DNA of 36,977 nucleotides, taken from the NCBI GenBank assembly GCA_029858875.1, contig JAOUEE010000004.1, positions 1-36,977 of the forward strand, given 5' to 3'. The notes below the pieces were generated by a model. The model was given only the letters and a program-made list of their open reading frames with translations. It had not been told where the DNA came from and made no database searches. The stretch comes from Acidimicrobiia bacterium. GTDB lineage: Bacteria > Actinomycetota > Acidimicrobiia > Acidimicrobiales > SHLQ01. Shown here in pieces: positions 15,689 to 23,906 of the stretch (within the stretch, counting starts at the first letter, position 1; each line of letters starts with the position of its first letter). The translations under genes and the position numbers were made by a program.

Positions 15689-16938
15689 TCCTGGCACTGG
15701 CGCTGGGCGCCTCGGCTTGCGGTGGTGACGGTGGATCCGAACCCCCCGAAGCCCTGGTGCCGGTCGTGGCCAGCGCCGAGGACCTGGCGGCGGCGTGTGG
15801 CTCGGCGGTCGACTGGACCGCGGCGGCCGATGACCTGGTGGCAGCTGTCGATGCCGTGCTCGTCGGCAACGACGCCGCCGCACCCCTCGACGAGATCGTC
15901 GGTACGACGTCGGCTCAGGAGGCGATGGACGGGTTGTACGAGACGGTCGTGTTCTCCGGTTGCCCGCTGACACCCGAGCCGGCGACCCCGGCGCAGCGGG
16001 CCGATGCGTTGGCTCGGGCCGGGCTGGCGAGCGCGGCTCTCGATGACCTCAACGCGGTCGTCGGCGGGGCCCCACTGAAGACCTCGGCGCCGCTGTGGTA
16101 CGTGTCGGACCATCTCATCCAGAGCATCGAGTTGGCCGACATCGCCGCCGGCGAGGCGTCGATCGACACCCTGATCCTGGGATCATCCGTGGCGCTGTTC
16201 GGCTTCGATCCGGCCCAGCTGGCCGAGGCCACCGGGGGGCCGGCTTGGAACGCCGCCATCGGCGGGCTGCCGCCGGTCGGTCAACCGGCGTGGAGCCGCC
16301 AGATCCACGAGACGATCGGCGACTTAGAGGCGGTGGTGCTGGGGCTCAGCACCTTCGAGGTGTTTCGCAACTGCGGTGAGGGCATCGAGGACGGCTTCGA
16401 GGAGGCAACGACGAGGAGGTCTGCCGCCTTCGCCGAGATCGGTTTCCTCGATGAGGTGACGGGTACCGAGCGGCTGTTCGGCGCGACACCCCCGAGCTAC
16501 GATGGCGCGTACATCGAGGACAGCCGAGCCCGCTTCCCTGAGGGCAGCCGCGGTCGAATCCGGCTCGGCGATGAGAGGGTCGAGCACCCGGCCGGTTCGG
16601 TACAGGCGATCCAGGCCGACTTCCGTGAGCCCCAGGTCTGTGAGCTCCAGCTCCAGGCCATTGCGGAGCTGGTCACCACCTGGGCCGACCGGGGCGCCCG
16701 GGTCGTGGTGGCTCTGCTGCGGAGCGCCGACGAGCTCATCGCCATGCACCCCGAGGGTCAGGTCGCCCACGACGTGGTCAGCGCCGATCTGGCCGAGTTG
16801 GTCGAGGCCGCCGGCGGCGAGCTCCTGGATCTCACCGATGCCGTCGAGCCGTCGCAGTTGCGCGATCTCACCCATGTGACCGCCACCGGTCGTCGGTTGG
16901 TGACCGCGGCGCTGGCCGAGTACCTCCGAGGGAGCTGA
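15670..16938 (+). CDS. SGNH-hydrolase-like lipoprotein, paralog 1
   Basis: 422 residues. GTG 15670 opens a lipoprotein signal (RRSALILALALGASAC, lipidation at Cys17); longer in-frame starts lie inside rnj. After a helical N-terminal part comes an SGNH-like domain: strand TLILGSSVALFGFDP with Ser172/Ser173 at the nucleophile position, GPAWNAAIGG as the Gly/Asn block, a long insert, then the C-terminal D-x-x-H pair Asp399/His402 in RDLTHVTATGRRLV. This is the arrangement of DltD/AlgX-like acyl-group hydrolases, but the motifs are loose and the substrate is unknown. It is a tandem paralog of the next gene, sharing GSS, FGFDP, WNAAIG, SYDG and DLTHV in order. The export signal places it on the outer face of the membrane. 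Confidence 0.8.
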   Translation: MRRSALILALALGASACGGDGGSEPPEALVPVVASAEDLAAACGSAVDWTAAADDLVAAVDAVLVGNDAAAPLDEIVGTTSAQEAMDGLYETVVFSGCPLTPEPATPAQRADALARAGLASAALDDLNAVVGGAPLKTSAPLWYVSDHLIQSIELADIAAGEASIDTLILGSSVALFGFDPAQLAEATGGPAWNAAIGGLPPVGQPAWSRQIHETIGDLEAVVLGLSTFEVFRNCGEGIEDGFEEATTRRSAAFAEIGFLDEVTGTERLFGATPPSYDGAYIEDSRARFPEGSRGRIRLGDERVEHPAGSVQAIQADFREPQVCELQLQAIAELVTTWADRGARVVVALLRSADELIAMHPEGQVAHDVVSADLAELVEAAGGELLDLTDAVEPSQLRDLTHVTATGRRLVTAALAEYLRGS

Positions 16939-18278
16939 TGCTCGGTCGTCGTGGTACCTGCCTGCTGACGGCGATCATGCTCGCGGCCAGCTGTGGTTCG
17001 GCTGACGGTGGCGCACCGTCGACCACGGCGGGCCCCGGTGGCTCGACCACCGCGGGGGAGGGTGGTTCGACCACGGAGGCGCCGGATGGTTCGAGCACCG
17101 TTCCGGCGTTGTTGGCCGAGCCTCTCGGCGCGCTTCGGGTTGCGTGCGGGGACGCCGTGGCCTGGTCGGGCGCCGCCGTCGAGCTCCAGTCGACGATCGA
17201 CGCAATCACGACGGATGCCGATGACCTGGTCATCACCGAGGACGAGGCGGGCCGTCTGCTCGGTGACGTGCGGAGACAGGTCTTCCGCTCTCCGTGCGAA
17301 GCGACGGCGCGAACCGCCACGCCAGCCGCGCGGGCTGGGGCGCGGGCAGAGGCGGGCCGACTGTCGGCGGCCATCGACGAGCTCGAACTGGCGCTCGTCG
17401 AACGACCGATCCAGACCTCCTCGCGACAGTGGTACAACGCCGACCATCTGAACCAGACCATCGAGATGGAGCGCCTCGTCACCAGTGGGCAGCTGCCCGA
17501 CGTGACCCTCGTCGGGTCGTCCATCGCCAAGTTCGGATTCGATCCGCGCCAGCTGGAGGATCGGCTGGGTGGGGTGGTCTGGAATGCGGCCATCGGAGCG
17601 ATGACGCCCGTCGTCGCGTCGGGATGGGATCGCCAGATGCGGGCGCGGCTGGCCCCGCCACCGTCCACCGTGATCCGTGCGCTGGGGTGGTTCGAGGACT
17701 TCGGTAGCTGCTCCACCGAGATGCTCGACGCCTTCCTGGTGGACCTCGACCAGAGCTCGGTCGCTTTCGACTCGCTGGCCTTCCTCGACGATGTACCCGG
17801 GCCCGCCCGGATATTCGGCGGTGTTCCCGAGAGCTATGACGGCCCCTTCCTGGCGGCCAGCCGCGAGCTGATGCCGGCGGGTTCGCGCGGTCGGATCATC
17901 ATCGATGACCAGCCCAGTGGCTTCCCCGCATCCGTTCGCGACATCTATCGGTCGAACTTCCGCGACGACGTTCGGTGTGGGTTGGTCCGAGACGCGGTGA
18001 TCGAATGGGTCGAGACCTGGCAGCGCGAGGGGGCGCGGGTGGTTGTCGTCGCCATGCCGACCAGTCGCGAGCTCATCGACCTGCACCCCGAAGGACAGTC
18101 CGCCGTCGACGGCATCGTCGCCGACTACCGGGCGCGGGTGACCGAGGCCGGGGGGGAGTTCCTCGATCTCACCGATGTCGTCGGTCCGCAGCAACTGCGC
18201 GACCTCACCCATGTCAACGCCACGGGACGCCAGCTGGTGAGCGAGACCCTGGCCGATTTCCTCACGGACAGCCCGTAG
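16938..18278 (+). CDS. SGNH-hydrolase-like lipoprotein, paralog 2
   Basis: 446 residues. The lipoprotein signal ends in LAASC (Cys19) and is followed by a Gly/Ser/Thr-rich linker (about 20-55), typical of surface-anchored proteins. The domain order mirrors paralog 1: LVGSSIAKFGFDP (Ser194/Ser195), VVWNAAIGAMTP, ESYDGPF, GSRGRI, and DLTHVNATGRQLV with Asp422/His425. It is more canonical than paralog 1 in keeping Asn after the DLTHV motif. Start ATG overlaps the paralog 1 stop (TGATG). The gene pair separates rnj from ftsK, which are neighbours in many Actinobacteria, so it looks like a lineage-specific insertion after a duplication. A role in editing acyl or acetyl groups on cell-surface polymers is inference. 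Confidence 0.8.
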   Translation: MLGRRGTCLLTAIMLAASCGSADGGAPSTTAGPGGSTTAGEGGSTTEAPDGSSTVPALLAEPLGALRVACGDAVAWSGAAVELQSTIDAITTDADDLVITEDEAGRLLGDVRRQVFRSPCEATARTATPAARAGARAEAGRLSAAIDELELALVERPIQTSSRQWYNADHLNQTIEMERLVTSGQLPDVTLVGSSIAKFGFDPRQLEDRLGGVVWNAAIGAMTPVVASGWDRQMRARLAPPPSTVIRALGWFEDFGSCSTEMLDAFLVDLDQSSVAFDSLAFLDDVPGPARIFGGVPESYDGPFLAASRELMPAGSRGRIIIDDQPSGFPASVRDIYRSNFRDDVRCGLVRDAVIEWVETWQREGARVVVVAMPTSRELIDLHPEGQSAVDGIVADYRARVTEAGGEFLDLTDVVGPQQLRDLTHVNATGRQLVSETLADFLTDSP

Positions 18279-18287
18279 TCACCCTCC

Positions 18288-18314
18288 GCGCGCAAGCAGC
18301 GACGCATGGCGCGC
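18288..18314 (+). terminator. GC-rich hairpin before ftsK
   Basis: GCGCGC (18288-18293) can pair with GCGCGC (18309-18314) around a 15-nt loop, 10 bp after the lipoprotein stop. No T-run. The large loop makes it weak. Confidence 0.25.
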
Positions 18315-18323
18315 ACGGCCTGT

Positions 18324-18329
18324 TAGCGT
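18324..18329 (+). promoter_or_regulatory. -10 hexamer for ftsK
   Basis: TAGCGT, 10 nt, then GTG 18340. No Shine-Dalgarno sequence between them, so a leaderless or very short-leader transcript is likely. Confidence 0.4.
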
Positions 18330-18339
18330 TGTTGCCGCT

Positions 18340-20745
18340 GTGGCAACCAAGAAGAAGACCCCATCCCGATCGGGGGCCTCCAAAAGGTCGTCTCGATCGA
18401 AAGCCAAGACCTCGACGCTCGATGGCCAGGGCCTCGACATCATCGGCCTGGTGTTGTGCTTCGGTGGGGTGGTGGCCGGCCTGGGCATGTACGCCGATGC
18501 CGCCGGCCCCCTCGGCACCGGCATCGACAACCTCCTCAGCCTGCTCCTCGGCGCAGCCCGCTTCCTGGCCCCGCCAGCCATGCTCGCCGCCGGCGTCGGT
18601 CTCATCCGGGCCGACAAGGCCACCTACGACATCCCCCTGCGCTACGTGGTCGGTGGGCTGCTCGCGGCCATGGCCGTCACCGGCTTCCTCCATCTCTTCC
18701 AGGGCGAGCCCGAGTGGGGCGCCGGCATCGACGTGTTCGGTTCGGCCGGCGGTGTCATCGGACTGGGCGTGGCCGGGCCGCTCGTGGGCCTGGCCGATGC
18801 TTGGGGGGCCACCCTGGTGCTGCTCACCATGGCTCTGCTGGCCGTGGTGGTGCTCACCGGCGTGCCGGTGACCGTGATGGCCGACCGGGCCGCCACCGGG
18901 CTGCGGCCGGTCAGCCAGGCCCTGCGCAGCGGCACCCGATCGCTGTTCAGCGTCGGCGCCGACGAGGATGCCCGGGCCGAGATCGATCTGCGGGATCACG
19001 GCTGGACCGACGAGCCGGCCGCCGACGAGCCGGAGCTGGTCGAGTCCCCCTTCGACGCCGACGCCGAGCCGTCGATCGTCCCCACCCCGTTGGTGAACGT
19101 GCCCGAGGTGCGCTCGGACGCCGACATCGCTCTCGACGTGGCGCCCGACGGCGGCTCCAACTGGGTGTTGCCGCCGCTGCGCATGCTCAAGCGGTCGACG
19201 GCCAAGGAGGTCGACACCGCCGATGTGGAGCAGCGGGGTCGGGTCCTCGAGGCGGCGCTGGCCGAGCACGGTGTCGAGACCCGTCTCATCGGTATGACCG
19301 TCGGGCCCACCGTGACCCGGTTCGAGCTGGAGTTGGGTCGGGGTGTGAAGGTCAGCCGGGTCACCAGCCTCCAGAACGACATCGCCTACGCCATGGCCTC
19401 ACCCGACGTGCGCATCCTGGCGCCCATCCCGGGGCGTCAGGCCATCGGGGTGGAAGTCCCCCGCACCCAGCGTGAGGTGGTGGCGGTGGGCGACGTCCTC
19501 ACCTCGGCCGAGGCGCGCGACGCCACCCACCCCCTCGAGGTGGCCATCGGACGCGACATCAACGGTCGGTCGGTGCTGCTCAATCTGGCGACGCTGCCCC
19601 ACATCCTGATCGCCGGCCAGACCGGTGCGGGCAAGTCCTCGGGTCTGAACTCCATCATCACCTCGATCATGATGCGGGCCACGCCCGACGAGGTGCGGCT
19701 GGTGCTCATCGACCCCAAGCGGGTGGAGATGGGTCAGTACGACCGCATCCCTCACCTGCTCACCGCACCGGTCACCGATCCCAAGAAGGCCGCCAATGCC
19801 CTGGCCTGGGCCGTTCGGGAGATGGAACGACGGTACGACCTGCTCAGCGAATGCGGCTTCCGTGACATCGATGGCTACAACACCGCCGTCGCCGCCGACG
19901 AGGTGCCACCGAAGCTGGGCGAACTCGACGACGACGGCCAGCCCCAGCGCTACAAGCGGCTGCCCTACATCATGGTGGTGGTCGACGAGCTGGCCGACCT
20001 GATGATGGTGGCCGCCCGCGATGTCGAGGAGTCGATCTGTCGCCTGGCCCAGATGGCTCGCGCCGTCGGAATCCATCTGGTGATCGCCACCCAGCGACCG
20101 TCGGTGAACGTGATCACCGGACTCATCAAGGCGAATGTTCCCGCGCGCCTGGCCTTCAAGGTGTCCAGCCTGACCGACAGCCGCGTCATTCTCGACCAGC
20201 CCGGTGCCGAACGCTTGGTGGGCAAGGGGGACATGCTCCTCCTGGGCCCGTCCTCGGGTACAGCCAGCCGCCTGCAGGGGTGCTGGGTCGAGGAGGCCGA
20301 GGTCCGAAAGATCGTCCGGCACTGGCGTGATCAAGCCAAGGAGCTCGCCTTCGACAGCAGCTTCGACGGGCCGCCCGTGTCCACCGAGGACGCCGTGGGC
20401 GCCGCCGGCGGTGCCTCGACGCCGGCCATGGCCAACATCGCGCTGCCGGGCATGGACGACCGACCCGCTGGCGTGGCATCCATCACCGACGACCCGCCGG
20501 CCGGGCTGGCCGGCGGCGAGGAGGACGACGACCTCCTGCTCAACGCCATCGAGCTGGTGGTCAACAGCCAGCTCGGATCGACGTCGATGCTCCAGCGCAA
20601 GCTCCGGGTCGGGTTCGCCCGGGCCGGGCGCCTCATGGATCTGCTCGAGGACCGAGGCGTGGTGGGCCCCAACGAGGGATCGAAGGCCCGCGAGGTGCTC
20701 TGGACGCCCGAACAGCTCGAGGAGCTCAAGAACAGCCTGGGTTGA
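18340..20745 (+). CDS. ftsK: DNA translocase FtsK/SpoIIIE
   Basis: 801 residues. Hexameric ATP-driven pump that moves chromosome ends through the closing septum. A basic N terminus (KKKTPSRSGASKRSSRSK) is followed by about four membrane helices (33-180), an acidic linker (205-270), the alpha domain (280-400) and the motor: Walker A GQTGAGKSS at 426-434, Walker B MVVVDE near 545-550, and the ATQRPSVNVITGLIKAN segment. The C-terminal gamma winged helix (about 735-801, SMLQRKLRVGFARAGRLMD) would recognise KOPS-like orienting sequences. The linker is short, as in SpoIIIE and actinobacterial FtsK rather than the E. coli protein. Start GTG 18340 is supported by the adjacent -10 and the absence of upstream homology. 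Confidence 0.96.
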   Translation: MATKKKTPSRSGASKRSSRSKAKTSTLDGQGLDIIGLVLCFGGVVAGLGMYADAAGPLGTGIDNLLSLLLGAARFLAPPAMLAAGVGLIRADKATYDIPLRYVVGGLLAAMAVTGFLHLFQGEPEWGAGIDVFGSAGGVIGLGVAGPLVGLADAWGATLVLLTMALLAVVVLTGVPVTVMADRAATGLRPVSQALRSGTRSLFSVGADEDARAEIDLRDHGWTDEPAADEPELVESPFDADAEPSIVPTPLVNVPEVRSDADIALDVAPDGGSNWVLPPLRMLKRSTAKEVDTADVEQRGRVLEAALAEHGVETRLIGMTVGPTVTRFELELGRGVKVSRVTSLQNDIAYAMASPDVRILAPIPGRQAIGVEVPRTQREVVAVGDVLTSAEARDATHPLEVAIGRDINGRSVLLNLATLPHILIAGQTGAGKSSGLNSIITSIMMRATPDEVRLVLIDPKRVEMGQYDRIPHLLTAPVTDPKKAANALAWAVREMERRYDLLSECGFRDIDGYNTAVAADEVPPKLGELDDDGQPQRYKRLPYIMVVVDELADLMMVAARDVEESICRLAQMARAVGIHLVIATQRPSVNVITGLIKANVPARLAFKVSSLTDSRVILDQPGAERLVGKGDMLLLGPSSGTASRLQGCWVEEAEVRKIVRHWRDQAKELAFDSSFDGPPVSTEDAVGAAGGASTPAMANIALPGMDDRPAGVASITDDPPAGLAGGEEDDDLLLNAIELVVNSQLGSTSMLQRKLRVGFARAGRLMDLLEDRGVVGPNEGSKAREVLWTPEQLEELKNSLG

Positions 20746-20755
20746 CGACGTCGTC
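20744..20755. repeat. 12-bp perfect palindrome at the ftsK stop
   Basis: GACGACGTCGTC, overlapping the TGA of ftsK and about 20 bp before the exchanger's -10. It could be an operator half-site pair or chance in GC-rich DNA. Confidence 0.3.
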
Positions 20756-20773
20756 GCCCTGAGCCGACATCGT

Positions 20774-20779
20774 TAGGGT
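20774..20779 (+). promoter_or_regulatory. -10 hexamer for the leaderless exchanger gene
   Basis: TAGGGT, 6 nt, ATG 20786. No Shine-Dalgarno sequence. TTGACG at 20742 is too distant (26-nt spacer) to be its -35 box. Confidence 0.5.
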
Positions 20780-20785
20780 GCGGCG

Positions 20786-21790
20786 ATGGTTCTTGCCGTC
20801 ATCGCCACCCTGGTCGGGCTGGCGTTGCTCGTCTGGGCGGCCGAGATCTTCGTCGACGGGGCGGTGGCCCTGGCTCGGGCCCTCGACGTGTCCCCGGTCG
20901 TGATCGGTGCGGTGATCGTCGGCTTCGGAACCTCGCTGCCCGAGCTGCTCGTGTCGGGAGTCGCCGCCGCCGAGGACGACCGGGCCCTCGGGGTCGGCAA
21001 CGTCGTGGGCTCCAACGTGGCCAACCTGAGCCTGGTGCTGGCCAGTGCGGGGCTCATCACCGTCATCGTGGCCGAGGGCGAGGCTCGCCGTCTGGAGCTG
21101 CCCCTCTCGGTGCTGGCCGCGGGCGCTTTCGCGCTGGTGGCCTCCGACGGCGAGATCACGAGGATCGAAGGCGTGGGACTGATCGTCGCCCTGGTCGTGG
21201 CGCTCACGGTGATCCTCCGCACCAGCCGACCCGCCGATCCCGACCTGTTCGGACCGGCCGAGGAGTTGGCAGCCGAGTCCTCCTCGGTGGCTCGCGAGCT
21301 GTGGCGGTCCGCGAGCGGACTGGCCCTCACCGCCGTGGGGGCCCAGGTCGCGGTGTCAGGAGCCGAGAACGTCGCGATGGAGCTCGGGTTGTCCGGAGGC
21401 TTCGTCGGCTTCTCGCTGGTGGCCGTGGGCACGTCGTTGCCCGAGCTGGTGACCGCCGTTGCCGCCGTCCGTCGCGGCGAGACCGAGCTGGTGGTCGGCA
21501 ATCTGCTGGGGTCGAACATCTTCAACTCGCTGGCCGTGGGCGCCGCCATCGGTCTGATCGGCCCGGGCCCGGTCGGCGACGATGTGCTCACCAGCTTCGG
21601 TTTGATCATCATGATGGTCGTCGGTCTGGTGGCGGGCGGGTTCCTCTTCTGGGGAGGGGTCGGTCGCATTCGCGGCGGGATCCTGCTGGGCCTGTGGCTC
21701 GTGGCGCTGGTCGGTCTGGCGACGTCGGACCGCGAAGGGGAGGCGATCGACCCCGACCAGGCCGTCGTCACCGCGGTCACCTTCGAGTGA
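20786..21790 (+). CDS. CaCA-superfamily sodium/calcium (cation) exchanger
   Basis: 334 residues, integral membrane protein with about ten helices in two inverted halves. Each half carries the alpha-repeat signature: GFGTSLPELLVS with GNVVGSNVANL in the first, AVGTSLPELVTA with GNLLGSNIFNS in the second; the Glu of each GTSLPE binds the cation. This matches the YrbG/NCX_Mj type that exchanges Ca2+ for Na+ or H+. Between the halves lies a short charged cytoplasmic loop (about 148-170, DPDLFGPAEELAAESSS). Transported ions cannot be told from sequence alone. A 78-residue membrane protein follows after 12 bp with its own -10-like element. Confidence 0.92.
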   Translation: MVLAVIATLVGLALLVWAAEIFVDGAVALARALDVSPVVIGAVIVGFGTSLPELLVSGVAAAEDDRALGVGNVVGSNVANLSLVLASAGLITVIVAEGEARRLELPLSVLAAGAFALVASDGEITRIEGVGLIVALVVALTVILRTSRPADPDLFGPAEELAAESSSVARELWRSASGLALTAVGAQVAVSGAENVAMELGLSGGFVGFSLVAVGTSLPELVTAVAAVRRGETELVVGNLLGSNIFNSLAVGAAIGLIGPGPVGDDVLTSFGLIIMMVVGLVAGGFLFWGGVGRIRGGILLGLWLVALVGLATSDREGEAIDPDQAVVTAVTFE

Positions 21791-21796
21791 GATACT
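21791..21796 (+). promoter_or_regulatory. -10 hexamer for the small membrane protein gene
   Basis: GATACT (close to TATACT), 6 nt, ATG 21803. It directly adjoins the exchanger stop codon at 21788-21790. Confidence 0.4.
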
Positions 21797-21802
21797 GACC
21801 GC

Positions 21803-22039
21803 ATGGCAGATCCGCGTCCCGATGTCGGCCTGGACAGCCAGGCCGACCTGCGCATCTTCAGCCGGCTGCTCCTGTGGGGCCTGGCCGCCGCGGTGATCGT
21901 GGCCTTCGTGGCGCTGGTGGTCACCGGGAACTGGGCCCTCGTGGGAGCGATGCTGGTGTGCTACCTCGTGATCGCCGCCACCCAGTACTACGCGGCGTAC
22001 CGCCGAGCCCGGGAGCGCGGTGCCGTCGGAGAGTTCTGA
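21803..22039 (+). CDS. small two-helix membrane protein
   Basis: 78 residues, function unknown. A soluble acidic N terminus (ADPRPDVGLDSQADLRIFSR) is followed by two hydrophobic segments, about 23-41 (LLWGLAAAVIVAFVALVV) and 45-63 (LVGAMLVCYLVIAATQYYA), and a basic end (YRRARERG). By the positive-inside rule both ends are probably cytoplasmic. The ATG sits 6 nt after a GATACT element. It lies between a cation exchanger and rimO; no functional link is visible. The rimO -10 lies just downstream of its stop. Confidence 0.75.
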   Translation: MADPRPDVGLDSQADLRIFSRLLLWGLAAAVIVAFVALVVTGNWALVGAMLVCYLVIAATQYYAAYRRARERGAVGEF

Positions 22040-22048
22040 ACCAGGTCG

Positions 22049-22054
22049 TACTCT
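22049..22054 (+). promoter_or_regulatory. -10 hexamer fixing the rimO start
   Basis: TACTCT, 7 nt, GTG 22062. This spacing equals that at the aldolase-like, VOC and dapB genes and supports GTG 22062 over GTG 22020 (inside the upstream gene) and GTG 22056. Confidence 0.5.
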
Positions 22055-22061
22055 GGTGTCG

Positions 22062-23306
22062 GTGGGAAGGACCTATCACCTGGTGACGCTGGGTTGCCCC
22101 AAGAACCAGGTGGACTCCGACAAGCTCGAGGCCACCCTGGTGGCCGACGGCATGGCGGGTGTCGATGCCGCCGAGGACGCCGATGTGGTGGTGGTCAACA
22201 CCTGTGCCTTCGTGGAGCAGGCCCGGGCCGAATCGATCGACACCATCCTCGACCTGTCATCGCGCAATCCCCAGGCCGAGCTGGTGGTCACCGGTTGCCT
22301 GGCCGAGCGCAGCGGGCCCGAGCTGTCGAACGCCCTGCCAGAGGTCGACCGCGTGGCCGGTTTCGGCGTCCCGGTCACCCTCGGCACGAAGGCCGATCGG
22401 GCCCCCACCCTGGACCTGCTCAACCTGCCCAGACCGGCCAGTCCCCGCCCATGGGCATACGTGAAGATCGCCGAGGGCTGCGATCGGGCGTGCGGGTTCT
22501 GCGCCATTCCCACCTTTCGGGGCCCGCAACGGTCGCGGACCATCGAGCAGATCCTCACCGAGGTGGATCAGCTCGCGGTGCGTGAGGTGGTGCTGGTCGC
22601 CCAGGACCTCGCCGCCTATGGCCGAGACCAGGGCCAGGGCAGCCGCGACCTGGTGCCCCTCCTCGGTGCCCTGGCCCATCGGGTGGACTGGATCCGATTG
22701 CTGTATCTCTACCCCAGCGATCTCGACGATCGGCTGGTGGGCGCCATCCTCGACACCGGGGTGCCGTACTTCGACCTGTCGCTCCAGCACGTGTCCCGAC
22801 CCCTGCTGGCCTCCATGCGCCGGTGGGGCGATGGCGGGCGATTCCTGGATCGGATCACCGACATCCGCGACCAGGCTCCCGAGGCGGTGTTCCGGTCCAA
22901 CTTCATCGTCGGCTATCCCGGTGAGACCGAGGCCGATCACGACGCGCTGCTCCAGTTCGTCCACGACGCCCAGCTCGACTGGTGCGGGTTCTTCCCCTAC
23001 AGCCGCGAGCAGAACACCCACGCCGACCGCCTCGGCGGTCACGTCCCGGCCGCCCTGGCCATCGAACGTCTGGGCGAGCTGACCGAGATCCAGGATTCGA
23101 TCACGGCCCGAAAACGTGACGAAATGGTGGGGAGAGAGGTCAGAGTGCTCGTGGACGAAATCGGGGTGGCGCGTGGCGTGGCCGAGGCGCCCGAGATCGA
23201 CGGGATCGTCGAGGTGTCTCCGTCGCTCGCGGTCGGCCACTTCCACCGGGTCGAGGTCGTCGGGGCGCTGGGGCCCGATCTGATCGCCACCGGGGCAGGT
23301 CCCTGA
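22062..23306 (+). CDS. rimO: ribosomal protein S12 methylthiotransferase
   Basis: 414 residues from GTG 22062. Radical-SAM enzyme with two iron-sulfur clusters that adds a methylthio group to an Asp of ribosomal protein S12. The N-terminal UPF0004 domain has Cys12, Cys48 and Cys79 (TLGCPKNQVDSD, VNTCAF, VTGCLAE). The radical-SAM triad is Cys140, Cys144 and Cys147 (EGCDRACGFCAIP). LGCPKNQVDSD and SFRG-like TFRGPQRSR separate RimO from MiaB. The C-terminal TRAM domain is present (VLVDE to VEVVGALGPDL). A longer start at GTG 22020 has GGGAG before it but lies inside the small membrane protein gene. The stop overlaps the pgsA start (TGATG). Confidence 0.94.
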   Translation: MGRTYHLVTLGCPKNQVDSDKLEATLVADGMAGVDAAEDADVVVVNTCAFVEQARAESIDTILDLSSRNPQAELVVTGCLAERSGPELSNALPEVDRVAGFGVPVTLGTKADRAPTLDLLNLPRPASPRPWAYVKIAEGCDRACGFCAIPTFRGPQRSRTIEQILTEVDQLAVREVVLVAQDLAAYGRDQGQGSRDLVPLLGALAHRVDWIRLLYLYPSDLDDRLVGAILDTGVPYFDLSLQHVSRPLLASMRRWGDGGRFLDRITDIRDQAPEAVFRSNFIVGYPGETEADHDALLQFVHDAQLDWCGFFPYSREQNTHADRLGGHVPAALAIERLGELTEIQDSITARKRDEMVGREVRVLVDEIGVARGVAEAPEIDGIVEVSPSLAVGHFHRVEVVGALGPDLIATGAGP

Positions 23307-23881
23307 TGGGAGCGGCCCTGCACCACACCTCCCACTTCGTGACCAATGCGGCCAACATGCTCACGCTGGCCCGGATCGCCGCGTCACCGGTGTTGTTCTG
23401 GCTGGTGCTCGAGAACGAGGCCACCAGCGGAGCGTCGTGGGGGGCGGTGCTGTTGGGTACGATCATGGCCGCCACCGACACCTTCGACGGTCGCCTGGCC
23501 CGTCGGAGCGGTGTCACCCGTTCGGGCGCCTTCCTCGACCCGCTGGCCGACAAGGTGGTGGTGATCGGGGCCAGCTGGTGTCTGGTGGAGGTCGGGGGCT
23601 ACTGGTGGCTGCCGGTCACCCTCATCACCGTGCGAGAAGTGGGGATCTCGCTGTGGCGCTCCTACTGGCTTCGTCGAGGACTGGCGGTGCCCGCCCGGCG
23701 ATCGGCCAAGTACAAGACCCTGGTCCAGGGGATTGCCCTGCTCATTGCCGTGTTGCCACCGCTCGAGGACCACCGGTGGGTCATTGCCACGGCCCTGTGG
23801 TTGGCCGTAGTCTTCACCCTCGTGTCCGGCCTGCAATACCTTCGAGATGGGCGCGCCGCCACCTCCACCACGGGTGCGTGA
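23306..23881 (+). CDS. pgsA: CDP-alcohol phosphatidyltransferase (PgsA-type)
   Basis: 191 residues, multi-helix membrane enzyme. The CDP-alcohol phosphotransferase motif reads D58-x2-D61-G62-x2-A65-R66 ... G74-x3-D78-x3-D82, with all four metal-binding Asp residues present. The gap between AR and the Gly is seven residues where the consensus is eight or nine. Expected reaction: CDP-diacylglycerol plus glycerol 3-phosphate to phosphatidylglycerol phosphate. Another alcohol such as inositol phosphate cannot be excluded by motif alone, but its place directly after rimO and the conserved rimO-pgsA-cinA order elsewhere favour pgsA. Here cinA is displaced about 9 kb downstream by the CotH/VTC cassette. 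Confidence 0.88.
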   Translation: MGAALHHTSHFVTNAANMLTLARIAASPVLFWLVLENEATSGASWGAVLLGTIMAATDTFDGRLARRSGVTRSGAFLDPLADKVVVIGASWCLVEVGGYWWLPVTLITVREVGISLWRSYWLRRGLAVPARRSAKYKTLVQGIALLIAVLPPLEDHRWVIATALWLAVVFTLVSGLQYLRDGRAATSTTGA

Positions 23882-23906
23882 GCGGGCCGCCGGGGAGCAC
23901 CGCCTC

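Noticed and set aside
20742-20747. TTGACG as -35 of the exchanger promoter
   Set aside because: The spacer to the -10 would be 26 nt, outside the normal 16-19 nt.
22020-22061. GTG 22020 as the rimO start
   Set aside because: It lies inside the upstream small-membrane-protein gene; the TACTCT-7 nt-GTG 22062 arrangement matches other genes here. GGGAG before 22020 keeps it as a weaker alternative.
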